A stretch of 64,000 nucleotides of DNA from Hyphomicrobiales bacterium (GTDB lineage Bacteria; Pseudomonadota; Alphaproteobacteria; Rhizobiales; Rhizobiaceae): positions 21,295-85,294 of the forward strand of contig UBJO01000013.1 of the NCBI GenBank assembly GCA_900465665.1, written 5' to 3'. Within the stretch, counting starts at the first letter, position 1. Each line of letters begins with the position of its first letter. The notes beneath the pieces are model-generated. The model was not told where the DNA came from, did not search any database, and saw only the letters and a program-made list of their open reading frames with translations. A program made the translations under genes and the position numbers. Shown piece after piece: positions 1-8,605 of the stretch.

Positions 1-76
1 GTCCGCGCCGCTACTTTACGCTTTCTTGATACGCAGATCGTAGAGTCTCGCCGCACTCAATGACGAGATATGCTTC

Positions 77-1918
77 ATGTCGACTGTTGCCCCGATGACT
101 GGTGAACCAACATCCATGTCCCTCCGCGAAAAGCTGCAACTGCAGGCGATGCGGCTCTGGCCTTCCGTTTTCTTCTACAGCGTGCTGCTGATTATCGCGA
201 TCGTCGTGATGTACCTGCCGAACGCCAAGGATTATGTCGGTGCCGACAATGACGACGGTATGCGGCTTGTGGAAGTGCGCGACTTCCTGAACGGGCAGAG
301 CTGGTTCGATCTCATGCAGTATCGCATGGGCCTCGGTGCCGGCACGATGATGCACTGGTCGCGGCTGATCGACCTCCCCATCGCCTCGCTCATCAGGTTC
401 TTTTCGCTCTTCCTGCCCGAACAGCGGGCTGAAGCGGTGGCGCTGCTCATCTGGCCGCTCTCGCTCGTCATCCCGAGCCTTTGGGGCATGGGCCTTGCCG
501 GCCGGCGTATCGGCGGCGTGCTCGGCATGCATATCGCGCTGGGGTTCACCGTCTTCCTGCTGGTTGCCAGCAACCGCTTTCTGCCGGGCTCCATCGATCA
601 TCACAACGTTCAGTTCGCCCTGGTGGCGATCATGACGGCCATGCTGCTCGATGAGGATCATCGTCCAATCAGCTACGCGGTCGCGGGTTTCCTGGCCGCA
701 CTTGCCATTGCGATCGGCGTCGAGACGACGCCTTTCGTCGCCTGCGTCTGCCTCATCGTCTCATTGGCGTGGGCCTGGGATGGCAAGCCTTTCGCGCCCG
801 CCGCCAAGGCATTCGGGCTGACGCTGGCGCTGTCGATCAGCCTCTTCTTCTTCGGCACGGTGCCGCCAAGGCTCTACGGAGCCGTCACCTGCGACAACCT
901 CTCGCTCGGTTATTACAGCCTTGCGGCGATTGGCGGCGGCCTGCTCCTGTTCGCGGCGGCTTTCGCCAGCGGTGTCAGCCGCGCCCTGCGCTTCGTTGCC
1001 CTTGGCGGTATCGGCGTGGCGGTGGCGGCGTCGGCAATCGTCATTGCGCCACAATGCCTGCACAACCCGCTGTCCGATCTCGACCCGATGCTGATCGATC
1101 TCTGGCTGAACAATATCCAGGAGGCGCAATCCATCGTCGGTGCGATGCATCAGGATCCCTATACGCTCGGCTTCTTCTACGCGACGGGATTGTTCGGCAT
1201 TGCCGTCTGCATCTTCCGGCTTCTCCATGCCGATCGCGTGCGTATTCATCTCATTCTCTTGTGCCTGCTCGGCCTCAGCTGGGCCATCGCCGCCTTCCAG
1301 ATCCGCGGCTCGACCTTCGCCAATCAGCTTGCCATCTTTCCTCTGGCGCTGCTGATCATCGACATGCGCCGCGTGTCCAACGCCGATACCGAAAATGGCG
1401 CCGCCGCGCTGAGTTACATCCTCACCGTGCTCCTGAGCGTCGCCTCTGTGTGGGGTCTGGTCGGCGGCTTTATCGGCTCGCGGATCGACAACAGCCAGGC
1501 CGAGTTGGCCGAGGCAAAGGAGAAGCCCGGCTGCGCCTCGCCCGAGATGATCGCGCCGCTGGCATCCCTGCCGCCAGGCCTCGTCTCAGCGCCCTCGGAC
1601 ATGGGTGTTTCGATCCTGCGCTTCACCCAGAACCGGGTTCTGGCTGCGCCATACCACCGAAACCAGGGTGGCATGCTGACCGAGATACATATCGGCCTTG
1701 CGACGCCGGCGGATGCGGAAGCTTTTATCCGTGGAACCGGTGTGACGACGCTCGCCTTCTGCCGGGATTTTCCGATGACACTGGAGATCGCGAAACTCAA
1801 GCCGGATGGCCTCTACGCGCAGCTGGAAAAGGGCAACGTCCCATCTTACCTGCAGCCGCTGCCCAAGCCCGAGGGCTCGCCAGTGCAGTTCTTCCGCTAC
1901 GTGCCGAGCGGATCGTGA
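77..1918 (+). CDS. Polytopic membrane protein, GT-C glycosyltransferase-like
   Basis: A 613-residue protein with roughly ten or more hydrophobic segments from about residue 28 to 470 and a soluble C-terminal part of about 140 residues. After the first membrane segment it carries an acidic DNDDGMR stretch (about residues 57-63), the kind of Asp-rich first periplasmic loop seen in GT-C fold enzymes that use polyprenyl-linked sugars. No sugar, acceptor or exact family is recognisable, so the enzymatic role is an inference from topology. The start at the first ATG is uncertain: in-frame ATGs also lie at residues 7 and 14, and none has a strong ribosome binding site. It stands alone, followed by a convergent small membrane protein gene. 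Confidence 0.7.
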   Translation: MSTVAPMTGEPTSMSLREKLQLQAMRLWPSVFFYSVLLIIAIVVMYLPNAKDYVGADNDDGMRLVEVRDFLNGQSWFDLMQYRMGLGAGTMMHWSRLIDLPIASLIRFFSLFLPEQRAEAVALLIWPLSLVIPSLWGMGLAGRRIGGVLGMHIALGFTVFLLVASNRFLPGSIDHHNVQFALVAIMTAMLLDEDHRPISYAVAGFLAALAIAIGVETTPFVACVCLIVSLAWAWDGKPFAPAAKAFGLTLALSISLFFFGTVPPRLYGAVTCDNLSLGYYSLAAIGGGLLLFAAAFASGVSRALRFVALGGIGVAVAASAIVIAPQCLHNPLSDLDPMLIDLWLNNIQEAQSIVGAMHQDPYTLGFFYATGLFGIAVCIFRLLHADRVRIHLILLCLLGLSWAIAAFQIRGSTFANQLAIFPLALLIIDMRRVSNADTENGAAALSYILTVLLSVASVWGLVGGFIGSRIDNSQAELAEAKEKPGCASPEMIAPLASLPPGLVSAPSDMGVSILRFTQNRVLAAPYHRNQGGMLTEIHIGLATPADAEAFIRGTGVTTLAFCRDFPMTLEIAKLKPDGLYAQLEKGNVPSYLQPLPKPEGSPVQFFRYVPSGS

Positions 1919-1940
1919 TTATCGGCGGATTGTGAGCGGA

Positions 1941-2177
1941 TTAAACGAGGCGCGCTCTCTTGCGGGCGCGCCCGATCAGGTGCAGCCCGACAAGGCAGGC
2001 AAGCAGGCTGATGTTGTAGAAGACGATGGCGACGGCGAGATCGATGATCGAGGTCGGCCCGAAAAGCGCCGCACAGATATAGCTTCCGCAGATGAGCAAA
2101 CCCACGAGAACCATGGAAAATATGTTGCGCATCGGCGCGGTTGCGATGCCAATTGCTGTTGCGGTCAGAGCAATCAT
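1941..2177 (-). CDS. Small hydrophobic membrane protein, unknown
   Basis: A 78-residue protein with about three hydrophobic stretches and a basic tail (RARKRARLV), which suggests an inner-membrane protein with a cytoplasmic C-terminus. The ATG at 2177 is preferred because GGGAG lies six bases upstream; a GTG at 2195 would add six residues but lacks a comparable site. No family is recognised. It converges on the preceding membrane-protein gene with a gap of about 22 bases. Coding status rests on the coherent hydrophobic pattern and ribosome binding site. Confidence 0.5.
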   Translation of the reverse strand: MIALTATAIGIATAPMRNIFSMVLVGLLICGSYICAALFGPTSIIDLAVAIVFYNISLLACLVGLHLIGRARKRARLV

Positions 2178-2292
2178 CAGGGTCTCCCGAATCACCTCAC
2201 TATACGTCCGCTGGCTTTGACGAACAATTAACGCACCGGCAATATTCGCGGTTCCATATATTTGGCTTGCGCGAAAAACATCACCGGAAAAC

Positions 2293-2556
2293 TCAAACGA
2301 GACCGATGATACCGCTGGCCGTGGTGCCCGATGCGCGAACGCGCGACACCCGCAGCGGCAAAAGCATGCCGTCGGCCACGCCCTCGAAGGTCAGCACCGC
2401 GCTAGACGCCATCTCCACCGCAAGACTGCCGCCGCCGCCGACATAAAGCGCGCGCGTGGTTTCCGGCAGCGCCATGGTGTCGTCGGGCGTGATCGGAAAG
2501 CCGCCACTGGCCGGGCCTGTGAGCGAGGGGGTGTGGGATGCAAAGCGATCGGACAT
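2293..2556 (-). CDS. Spike base protein, RcGTA Rcc01079-like family
   Basis: An 87-residue protein resembling the family described in Rhodobacter capsulatus as the base of the gene-transfer-agent head spike (Rcc01079 family). Recognisable features are the N-terminal region with PSLTGPASGGFPITPDD, the YVGGGGSLAVEMAS core and the LPLRVSRVRASGTTASGI C-terminal segment. These small proteins also occur as single genes or in phage-like clusters in alphaproteobacteria. The start at 2556 is chosen because AAGGAG sits just upstream; the longer frame to 2616 has no support. No capsid, tail or packaging genes are nearby. The assignment is from memory of the family, so moderately sure. Confidence 0.65.
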   Translation of the reverse strand: MSDRFASHTPSLTGPASGGFPITPDDTMALPETTRALYVGGGGSLAVEMASSAVLTFEGVADGMLLPLRVSRVRASGTTASGIIGLV

Positions 2557-2774
2557 GGGAAGCTCCTTGGTTGCTTGCGCAATCATGCTGCCATCACGCA
2601 AAACGGGGAAAATCACGAGCGGCGTTGACGTGCGGTACGGCCATGCTGATCCATCAAGTTATTGAAACAGCGATATTGTTTTCATCGAAATGGCGCATCG
2701 AACAGCGCCGACGAACAAAAAACCTCCCCGCCCGTGGGGCTGCCTTTACTCGCTTCTTCAGCTAGAACAGCGCC

Positions 2775-4379
2775 ATGAGCAGCTTCTTCGACAATGATTC
2801 GCCGAGCAATCTCACCGAATATTCGGTGTCGGAACTGTCGGGTTCGATCAAGCGGACCGTCGAGACGGCCTTCGATCAGGTGCGCGTGCGCGGCGAGATC
2901 TCCGGCTATCGCGGCCCGCACTCGTCGGGACACGCCTATTTCTCACTGAAGGACGATCGCGCCCGCATCGACGCCGTGGTCTGGAAGACGAGCTTTTCGC
3001 GCCTGAAGGTTCGCCCCGAAGAGGGGATGGAGGTGATCGCAACAGGCAAGATCACCACCTTCCCGGGCTCTTCCAAATATCAGATCGTCATCGAGACGCT
3101 GGAGCCGGCCGGCGCCGGCGCGTTGATGGCGCTGATCGAGGAGCGCAAGCGCAAGCTCGGCGCCGAGGGCCTGTTCGATCCCGCCCGCAAGCGGCCGCTG
3201 CCCTTCATGCCCCAGGTGATCGGCGTCGTGACCTCGCCGACAGGCGCCGTCATCCGCGATATCCTGCATCGCATATCCGATCGCTTCCCCGTGCATGTCG
3301 TCGTCTGGCCGGTGAAGGTGCAGGGCGAGGGCTCGGGCGAGGAAGTGGCGAACGCCATTCGCGGCTTCAATAGTTTCGAGCCCAATGGGCCGACACCGCG
3401 TCCCGACGTCCTGATCGTCGCGCGCGGCGGCGGCAGCCTTGAGGACCTCTGGAGCTTCAACGACGAGATCGTGGTGCGGGCCGCCGCCGAAAGCCGGATC
3501 CCGCTGATCTCGGCCGTCGGCCACGAGACCGACTGGACGCTGATCGACTACGCCGCCGACTTTCGCGCCCCGACGCCGACGGGGGCCGCCGAAATGGCCG
3601 TGCCGGTCAAGGCCGAGCTTGAGGCGCAGCTTTCGGGTCTCGCCGCCCGCCTGCAGGGCAGCACGCTGAGGCAGATGGACCAGCGCCGGCAGCAGGTGCG
3701 AGCGCTGATGCGCGCACTACCCTCACTCGACCAGCTCCTGGCTTTGCCGCGCCGCCGTTTCGACGAGGCCGCGTCAGGCCTTGGCCGTGGCCTTGAGCTC
3801 AACACCTTGAACAAGCGCCGCAGCTTCGAGCGTACGGCGGCGCATCTGCGCCCCGACATGCTGTCGAACCGGATCGCCGAGCGCCGCCAGATGCTGGCTG
3901 AACGCATGACACGGGCCGAGCGCACCGTCGAGCGGCTGATCGATCGCTCGAAATCGCGCATCGGCCGCGCCGACGCCGCACTCGCCTCGCTGCCATCGCG
4001 GCTGAAGAGCCAGACGTCGCGCATGCGCGACCGCCTCGCCAATCTCTCGCGCAGCGCCGACACGGCGGTGCGCCACCAGCTGGTGCGGGCGCGCGGCGAG
4101 CTTTCGGCGCAAGAGCGCATGCTGCAATCGCTCTCCTACAAGAATGTCCTGAAGCGCGGCTATGCCGTCATTCGCGACGAGGACAACCGCCCGGTATCCG
4201 AGGCGGCGATGCTGTCGGCGGGCTCAGGCATCTCGATCGAATTTTCCGATGGCCGCATCGGCGCGATCACCACCGAGGGCGGCGAGCCGCCAGCCGGCGC
4301 CAGAAAGCGCGGCACCAAAGCCTCGGAGCCCAAGGCAGCCGATCCCGCAGCGCCGCCGAAGCAGGGCAGCCTGTTCTGA
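2775..4379 (+). CDS. xseA: Exodeoxyribonuclease VII large subunit
   Basis: XseA partners with XseB to degrade single-stranded DNA in both directions and acts in DNA repair. The 534 residues show an N-terminal OB-fold (about 12-110, with [19 protein letters not shown]), the catalytic core containing the nuclease segments [25 protein letters not shown] and [11 protein letters not shown] (about 150-265), then a long basic, helical region that normally binds the small subunits. It is longer than the 456-residue E. coli protein because of a charged, Ala/Pro-rich C-terminal extension, as is usual in Rhizobiales. xseB is not in the window. The ATG start matches the start of the OB-fold. Confidence 0.95.
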   Translation: MSSFFDNDSPSNLTEYSVSELSGSIKRTVETAFDQVRVRGEISGYRGPHSSGHAYFSLKDDRARIDAVVWKTSFSRLKVRPEEGMEVIATGKITTFPGSSKYQIVIETLEPAGAGALMALIEERKRKLGAEGLFDPARKRPLPFMPQVIGVVTSPTGAVIRDILHRISDRFPVHVVVWPVKVQGEGSGEEVANAIRGFNSFEPNGPTPRPDVLIVARGGGSLEDLWSFNDEIVVRAAAESRIPLISAVGHETDWTLIDYAADFRAPTPTGAAEMAVPVKAELEAQLSGLAARLQGSTLRQMDQRRQQVRALMRALPSLDQLLALPRRRFDEAASGLGRGLELNTLNKRRSFERTAAHLRPDMLSNRIAERRQMLAERMTRAERTVERLIDRSKSRIGRADAALASLPSRLKSQTSRMRDRLANLSRSADTAVRHQLVRARGELSAQERMLQSLSYKNVLKRGYAVIRDEDNRPVSEAAMLSAGSGISIEFSDGRIGAITTEGGEPPAGARKRGTKASEPKAADPAAPPKQGSLF

Positions 4380-4565
4380 TCATTGACCCTTCTTTGAGGC
4401 GACATTGGGCGATCACCAAATCGTGGCCGCGCCCCATTTCTCGGCGTTTAAAAATTGCCGCAAAGTGCTTATCTGGATGCTGAGGCGGCCACCTTTCGGT
4501 GCGTCGCGCGTTTGATATGGCCCGCCCATGGCGGCCGCTCTGATATTTGAGACTGGAGAAATACC

Positions 4566-4919
4566 TTGAAAAGAATGTTGCCCGCTCTTCTGATGGTTAG
4601 CGCCCTTGCCGGTGCGCTCTCCGGCGCTTTGCCTGCCGCGCCGGCGCTGGCGGGTCAGTCGAAAGTGTCCGAGGTCATCTTCGGCAAGGCTTACAACGAC
4701 AGCGTCACCGCCATCCGCATCACCTCGCTGTCCCAGCGCGAGCAATCCCTGCCGCTTTCGCTGCGCCACCCCATGCCATCAGGCATCCGCGAGGCGCAGG
4801 CAACCGTCAGCGCCGACAGGCATCTGATGCAGGCGATCGCCGATCGTGGTATCGCGCTGAAGAATGTCATCCAGGTGCAGCGGGCGCTCAACGGCGGCCA
4901 CGTGATCTACTACCGCTGA
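4566..4919 (+). CDS. Small exported protein, unknown
   Basis: A 117-residue protein with a good Sec signal peptide: KR at residues 2-3, a hydrophobic core and an Ala-rich end with likely cleavage after PALA near residue 29. The mature part of about 88 residues has no cysteines and no recognised domain. The TTG start is favoured because GGAG is seven bases upstream; an ATG at codon 4 is the alternative. A GC-rich hairpin follows 12 bases after the stop. The preceding 186 bases after xseA hold no other gene that I can see. Probably periplasmic; function unknown. Confidence 0.65.
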   Translation: MKRMLPALLMVSALAGALSGALPAAPALAGQSKVSEVIFGKAYNDSVTAIRITSLSQREQSLPLSLRHPMPSGIREAQATVSADRHLMQAIADRGIALKNVIQVQRALNGGHVIYYR

Positions 4920-4931
4920 TCACCAAGCGAG

Positions 4932-4956
4932 GGCGGCGTTTTATTCGAACGCCGCC
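4932..4956. terminator. Hairpin shared by convergent genes
   Basis: A 9-bp perfect inverted repeat (GGCGGCGTT and AACGCCGCC) with a 7-base loop lies between the exported-protein gene and the convergent MarR gene, overlapping the last codons of the latter. There is no T-run on either side, so it may be a bidirectional RNA end structure rather than a classical terminator. Confidence 0.4.
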
Positions 4957-5423
4957 AGGAACTTCCGGAGCAGCGCATCGAGCGCTGCCTTCTCGTCCTG
5001 ATCAAGCGTCTCCGTCAGCCGCTGCTGGTTGGCGACATGCGCGCCGACAGCTTCGTTGACGAGGCTCAGCCCCTTGCCGGTCAGCGCGATCAGCACGCTA
5101 CGCCGGTCATGCGGATTGACCACACGCTCCACCAGGCCTGATTTCTCCAGCTGGTCGATGCGGTTGGTCATCGTGCCGGAACTCACCATCGTCATTTCAA
5201 GCAGATCGCCCGGCGACATCTGGTAGGGCGCGCCGCAGCGGCGCAGCGTCGCCAGCACGTCGAAGGAAGATGACGACAGGCCGTGGCTCTGCAGCACCTG
5301 CTCCACCTCGCGCCCGAGATGCGTCGCCAACCGCTTCATGCGCCCGAGCAGGCCCATCGCCTGGGTGTCGAGTTCAGGCCGCTCGCGGGCCCATTGCTGC
5401 AATATCCTGTCGACGCGGTCCAT
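4941..5423 (-). CDS. MarR family transcriptional regulator
   Basis: A 160-residue winged-helix regulator. The N-terminal helix with GLLGRMKRLATHLGREVEQ leads into a DNA-binding domain; the wing and recognition region are visible in SSGTMTNRIDQLEKSGLVER and NPHDRRSVLIALTGKG, the classic MarR signature (about residues 80-120). It is divergent from a drug/metabolite transporter gene, with a 97-base gap holding a perfect 14-bp palindrome. This arrangement suggests autoregulation and ligand-controlled repression of the exporter. GGAG lies seven bases before the ATG. The ligand is unknown. Confidence 0.9.
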   Translation of the reverse strand: MDRVDRILQQWARERPELDTQAMGLLGRMKRLATHLGREVEQVLQSHGLSSSSFDVLATLRRCGAPYQMSPGDLLEMTMVSSGTMTNRIDQLEKSGLVERVVNPHDRRSVLIALTGKGLSLVNEAVGAHVANQQRLTETLDQDEKAALDALLRKFLAAFE

Positions 5424-5461
5424 CGGCTCACTCCATGCTGATTGAGCTCTACCGCAATATG

Positions 5462-5475
5462 TCTTGACGTCAAGA
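5462..5475. promoter_or_regulatory. Predicted MarR operator
   Basis: TCTTGACGTCAAGA is a perfect 14-bp palindrome in the marR-eamA divergent spacer, and it resembles the TATCTTGA..TCAAGATA type operator of many MarR regulators. It contains a TTGACG -35-like hexamer on both strands. A further TATCTTGA half-site lies at 5497-5504, closer to the transporter gene, so a second weaker site is possible. Binding is inferred. Confidence 0.65.
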
Positions 5476-5520
5476 TAAATCGGCGTAGGCTGGATTTATC
5501 TTGAGGTAGAGATACTTGAT

Positions 5521-6441
5521 ATGAAGAAAAACACGACATACGCCGCCGATGTGTTGGCCACCGCGCTCGCTCCGGCTATCTGGGGCAGCACCTATTTCGT
5601 CACCACGTCCTATCTTCCGCATGGCTATCCGCTGACCGTTGCCATGCTGCGCGCGCTGCCGGCGGGGCTGTTGCTGCTCGCGGCCGTTCGCAGGCTGCCT
5701 CAGGGTATCTGGTGGCTTCATGCCTTCGTGCTCGGCGCGCTGAACTTCTCGTTCTTCTGGGCCATGCTCTTCGTCTCGGCGTATCGGCTGCCCGGCGGCG
5801 TCGCCGCGACCGTTGGTGCCATCCAGCCGCTGATCGTCATCCTGCTCTCGCGCCTCGTGCTTGGCCGGCCGATCAAGGCGCTGGCGGTTCTAGCCGGCCT
5901 TGTCGGCATGGCGGGTGTGGGGCTGCTGGTGCTGACGCCGGGCGCCGCACTGGATCCGGTCGGGGTTCTTGCGGGTCTTGCCGGCGCCATCTCCATGGCC
6001 TGCGGCACGGTGCTCACCCGCCGCTGGACACCACCGGTATCAAGCCTCACCTTCACCGCCTGGCAGCTGACGGCGGGCGGCCTGCTGCTGGTGCCGGTGG
6101 CGCTGATCGCCGAGCCCGCTCTGCCGCAGCCGACGCTCGAAAACGTGCTCGGCATGGCCTGGCTCGGCCTGATCGGCGCCGCGCTGACATATATTCTGTG
6201 GTTTCGCGGTCTCGCCCGCATCGAGCCGTCGGCGGCATCCTCACTGGGCTTCTTGAGCCCCGTCGTCGCCACTCTTCTAGGCTGGCTGGCGCTCGGCCAG
6301 GTGCTGACGCCCGCCCAGCTTTGCGGTTTCGCAATGGTGCTGGCGAGCGTCTGGTTCAGTCAGCGGGTCTCGATGCCCGCCAGGTTGGAAGCCAAATCGG
6401 TTGTCGAGCCGGCTGTTACGCCCACTCGCCCTGCCGCATGA
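5521..6441 (+). CDS. EamA/DMT family transporter
   Basis: A 306-residue membrane protein with ten predicted transmembrane segments arranged as two EamA repeats (about residues 10-138 and 150-280), typical of drug/metabolite transporter superfamily exporters. The start of repeat one, WGSTYFVTTSYLP, and the repeat-two segment with AALTYILWFRGLARIEPS are characteristic. It is divergent from a MarR regulator and probably controlled by it. The last 26 bases overlap the end of the convergent aminopeptidase gene. The substrate cannot be told from sequence; amino acid or metabolite efflux is the usual role. Confidence 0.88.
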   Translation: MKKNTTYAADVLATALAPAIWGSTYFVTTSYLPHGYPLTVAMLRALPAGLLLLAAVRRLPQGIWWLHAFVLGALNFSFFWAMLFVSAYRLPGGVAATVGAIQPLIVILLSRLVLGRPIKALAVLAGLVGMAGVGLLVLTPGAALDPVGVLAGLAGAISMACGTVLTRRWTPPVSSLTFTAWQLTAGGLLLVPVALIAEPALPQPTLENVLGMAWLGLIGAALTYILWFRGLARIEPSAASSLGFLSPVVATLLGWLALGQVLTPAQLCGFAMVLASVWFSQRVSMPARLEAKSVVEPAVTPTRPAA

Positions 6442-7669
6442 CGGGAACCTTCGAGCCATCGGCTCTGATGCCGTCAACATCGACCTTGTCGGAGCCGATC
6501 ATCCAGTCGATGTGGATCAGGCTGTAATTACCGCCCTGCGCCTTGATCTGCTCCTGGCTGAGGTTGGCGCCATCGAGGAAGCACTTGGAATAGCACTGGC
6601 CGAGCGCGATGTGGCACGAGGCGTTTTCGTCGAACAGCGTGTTGTAGAACAAGATGCCGCTGGCCGAAATCGGCGAGGAATGCGGCACCAGCGCCACTTC
6701 GCCGAGCCGGCGCGCGCCTTCATCGGTATCGAGCACCTTGTTCAGCACTTCCTCGCCGCGCGACGCCTTCGCCTCGACGATCCGGCCGCCCTCGAACTTC
6801 ACGCGGATGTTGTCGATCAGCGTGCCCTGGTGAGACAGCGGCTTGGTGCTCGACACATAACCCTCGACGCGCAGCGCATGCGGCGTCGTGAACACTTCTT
6901 CGGTCGGGATATTCGGGTTGCAGGTAATGCCGTTCTTGGCGGTCGAGGCGCCGCCGTGCCACTCGTGGCCATCGGCGAGCCCGACCGTCAAATCCGTGCC
7001 CGGGCCGGTGAAATGCAGTGCCGAGAAGCGCTCGCCATTCAGCCAGCTGGAGCGCTTCCTGAGATTGGCGTTATGCTCCGCCCAGGCGGCGATCGGGTCC
7101 TCGACGTCGACGCGCGAGGCGGCGAAAATCGCCTTGGCGAGCTTGGCGACCGCAATCGGCTCGGGATCGTTGGGGAACACCAGCTTTGCCCAGGCCGGGT
7201 TCGGATAGGAGACGATGTTCCAGTTGATGTCGAAGTTGGAGATCTTCTCGAGCGCCGGCTTGTAGGCCGTCGACATCGCCCGGTTGGCGCGGCCGACCTT
7301 GGCGGGGTCCTGCTCGGAGAGCATCATCGGATTGTCGCCGGCAACCGCGAGCCGCGCCGCCCCGTTCGCATAGGCCTTCGCCATGCCCTCGTAGAGCCAG
7401 CTGGACGCCCGGTCGAAGCTCGCGTCATTGGCATATTGATAGCGCGCCAGCGTCGATTCCTCGTCGGAATAGAACGCGCTGACCAGACCCGCGCCCGCCA
7501 TATAGGCATGCTTGGTGATCTGCCGCACCAGCGGCAGCGCCACGACCGGCGCGGTGATCACGAGATCCTGGCCGCTCTGAAGCTGCAGCCCGACCTTGAC
7601 GGCGACTTCGGCGAGCTTGTCGAGCTTGATGGGGTCCACGGCGTTATCGCCCTGCGGCATGTAGTTCAT
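6416..7669 (-). CDS. M29 family metallo-aminopeptidase (AmpS/PepS type)
   Basis: A 417-residue cytoplasmic aminopeptidase of family M29, which uses a dinuclear metal site to release N-terminal residues from peptides. Visible family landmarks are the N-terminal domain with GQDLVITAPVVALPLVRQI, the metal-site segments NIPTEEVFTTP (Glu pair) and HIALGQCY, and the end segment HIDWMIGSDKVDVDGI. Length matches the family (about 410). AAGGTGA lies about seven bases before the ATG; an ATG three codons later is possible. The gene's 3' end overlaps the convergent transporter gene by 26 bases. Confidence 0.92.
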   Translation of the reverse strand: MNYMPQGDNAVDPIKLDKLAEVAVKVGLQLQSGQDLVITAPVVALPLVRQITKHAYMAGAGLVSAFYSDEESTLARYQYANDASFDRASSWLYEGMAKAYANGAARLAVAGDNPMMLSEQDPAKVGRANRAMSTAYKPALEKISNFDINWNIVSYPNPAWAKLVFPNDPEPIAVAKLAKAIFAASRVDVEDPIAAWAEHNANLRKRSSWLNGERFSALHFTGPGTDLTVGLADGHEWHGGASTAKNGITCNPNIPTEEVFTTPHALRVEGYVSSTKPLSHQGTLIDNIRVKFEGGRIVEAKASRGEEVLNKVLDTDEGARRLGEVALVPHSSPISASGILFYNTLFDENASCHIALGQCYSKCFLDGANLSQEQIKAQGGNYSLIHIDWMIGSDKVDVDGIRADGSKVPVMRQGEWA

Positions 7670-7747
7670 GATCGATCACCTTCTGAAACGAACGGACAGG
7701 GCATCAGACTTAGACCCCTTTGCGGCGAAATTGAAGCTCGAAGACAA

Positions 7748-8221
7748 TCAGGCGACGAGCGCCGCGGCCGTCGCTTTCAACACGTCGAGCGCATCCTTCG
7801 GCGCGAGCCGCACCTGCAATCCGCGCTGCCCGCCATTCATGTAGACGAGGGCTTCAGTCATTGCCGCTTCCTCGATCGCCGTCGGCACGAGCTTCTTCTG
7901 GCCGAACGGGCTGATGCCGCCGACATGGTAGCCGGTCAGTCGCTCGGCATCCGCCGGCTTCATCATGTTCGCCGACTTGCCCTTGAAGGCAGCGGCGAGC
8001 TTTTTCATGCTGACCTCGCGATCGGAGGGGACGACGACGCAGACTGCTTTGCCGTCCACCTCTGCCATCAGCGTCTTCAACACGCGGTGTGGCTCCTCGC
8101 CGATCGCTTCGGCCGCCTGCAGACCGATCCGCTCGGCGTTCGGATCGTACTCATAGGTGTGGACGGTGAAGGCCACCTTGGCCTTCTCCAGAACCTGTGT
8201 TGCCCGCGTCGTCTTCGACAT
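7748..8221 (-). CDS. ybaK: YbaK/EbsC family Cys-tRNA(Pro) deacylase
   Basis: A 157-residue protein of the YbaK/ProX family, which hydrolyses mischarged aminoacyl-tRNAs such as Cys-tRNA(Pro). Family features are the early VHTYEYDP segment, the Lys-containing core RVLKTLMAEVDGKAVCVVVPSD, and GGISPFGQKKLVPTAIE. The start at 8221 (MSKTTRATQVL) is chosen because it matches family N-termini and lies four bases after the ArsC-family gene stop; a longer frame to 8296 would overlap that gene in another frame. The pair is probably co-transcribed. Confidence 0.88.
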   Translation of the reverse strand: MSKTTRATQVLEKAKVAFTVHTYEYDPNAERIGLQAAEAIGEEPHRVLKTLMAEVDGKAVCVVVPSDREVSMKKLAAAFKGKSANMMKPADAERLTGYHVGGISPFGQKKLVPTAIEEAAMTEALVYMNGGQRGLQVRLAPKDALDVLKATAAALVA

Positions 8222-8225
8222 CCGA

Positions 8226-8576
8226 TCAGCCCTTGAAGAACCCGCCATAGATCTCCGGTTTGAAGCCGACCAGAAGCTTGCCGTCGGCCTCGACAACAGG
8301 CCGCTTGATCATCGACGGCTGCTCCAGCATCAGGGCGATCGCCTTCTCGCGATCAAGGTTTTCGCGGGCGTCATCCGGCAGCTTGCGGAAGGTCGTGCCG
8401 GCGCGGTTGAGCACCGTTTCCCAGCCCGCTTCCTGCGTCCACTTTTCCAGATGCGCCCGGTCGATACCTGAAGCCTTGTAGTCGTGGAAATCATAGGCGA
8501 CGTCGTGCTCTTCCAGCCAGGTGCGGGCCTTCTTCATCGTGTCGCAGTTCTTGATGCCATAGATGGTGACGGTCAT
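8226..8576 (-). CDS. ArsC/Spx family protein, YffB-like
   Basis: A 116-residue thioredoxin-fold protein of the ArsC/Spx family. The N-terminal strand and active-site-like segment TIYGIKNCDTMKKAR has a single Cys (residue 11), as in YffB, rather than the CX2C of Spx. The C-terminal MIKRPVVEADGKLLVGFKPE is diagnostic of the family. Arsenate reduction is not implied: YffB-type proteins are of uncertain, possibly glutathione-dependent, function. GGAAG is seven bases before the ATG. The ybaK gene follows four bases after the stop, so an operon is likely. Confidence 0.88.
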   Translation of the reverse strand: MTVTIYGIKNCDTMKKARTWLEEHDVAYDFHDYKASGIDRAHLEKWTQEAGWETVLNRAGTTFRKLPDDARENLDREKAIALMLEQPSMIKRPVVEADGKLLVGFKPEIYGGFFKG

Positions 8577-8605
8577 TCGGTTCTTCCCAATCGGTTCTAA
8601 GGCGT

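Noticed and set aside
2293..2556. Part of a prophage in this window
   Set aside because: No other phage-like gene, integrase or attachment site is present within the surrounding 10 kb.
6401..8236. A 611-codon open frame opposite the M29 aminopeptidase
   Set aside because: Shadow frame typical of high-GC coding DNA; the minus-strand aminopeptidase has clear motifs.
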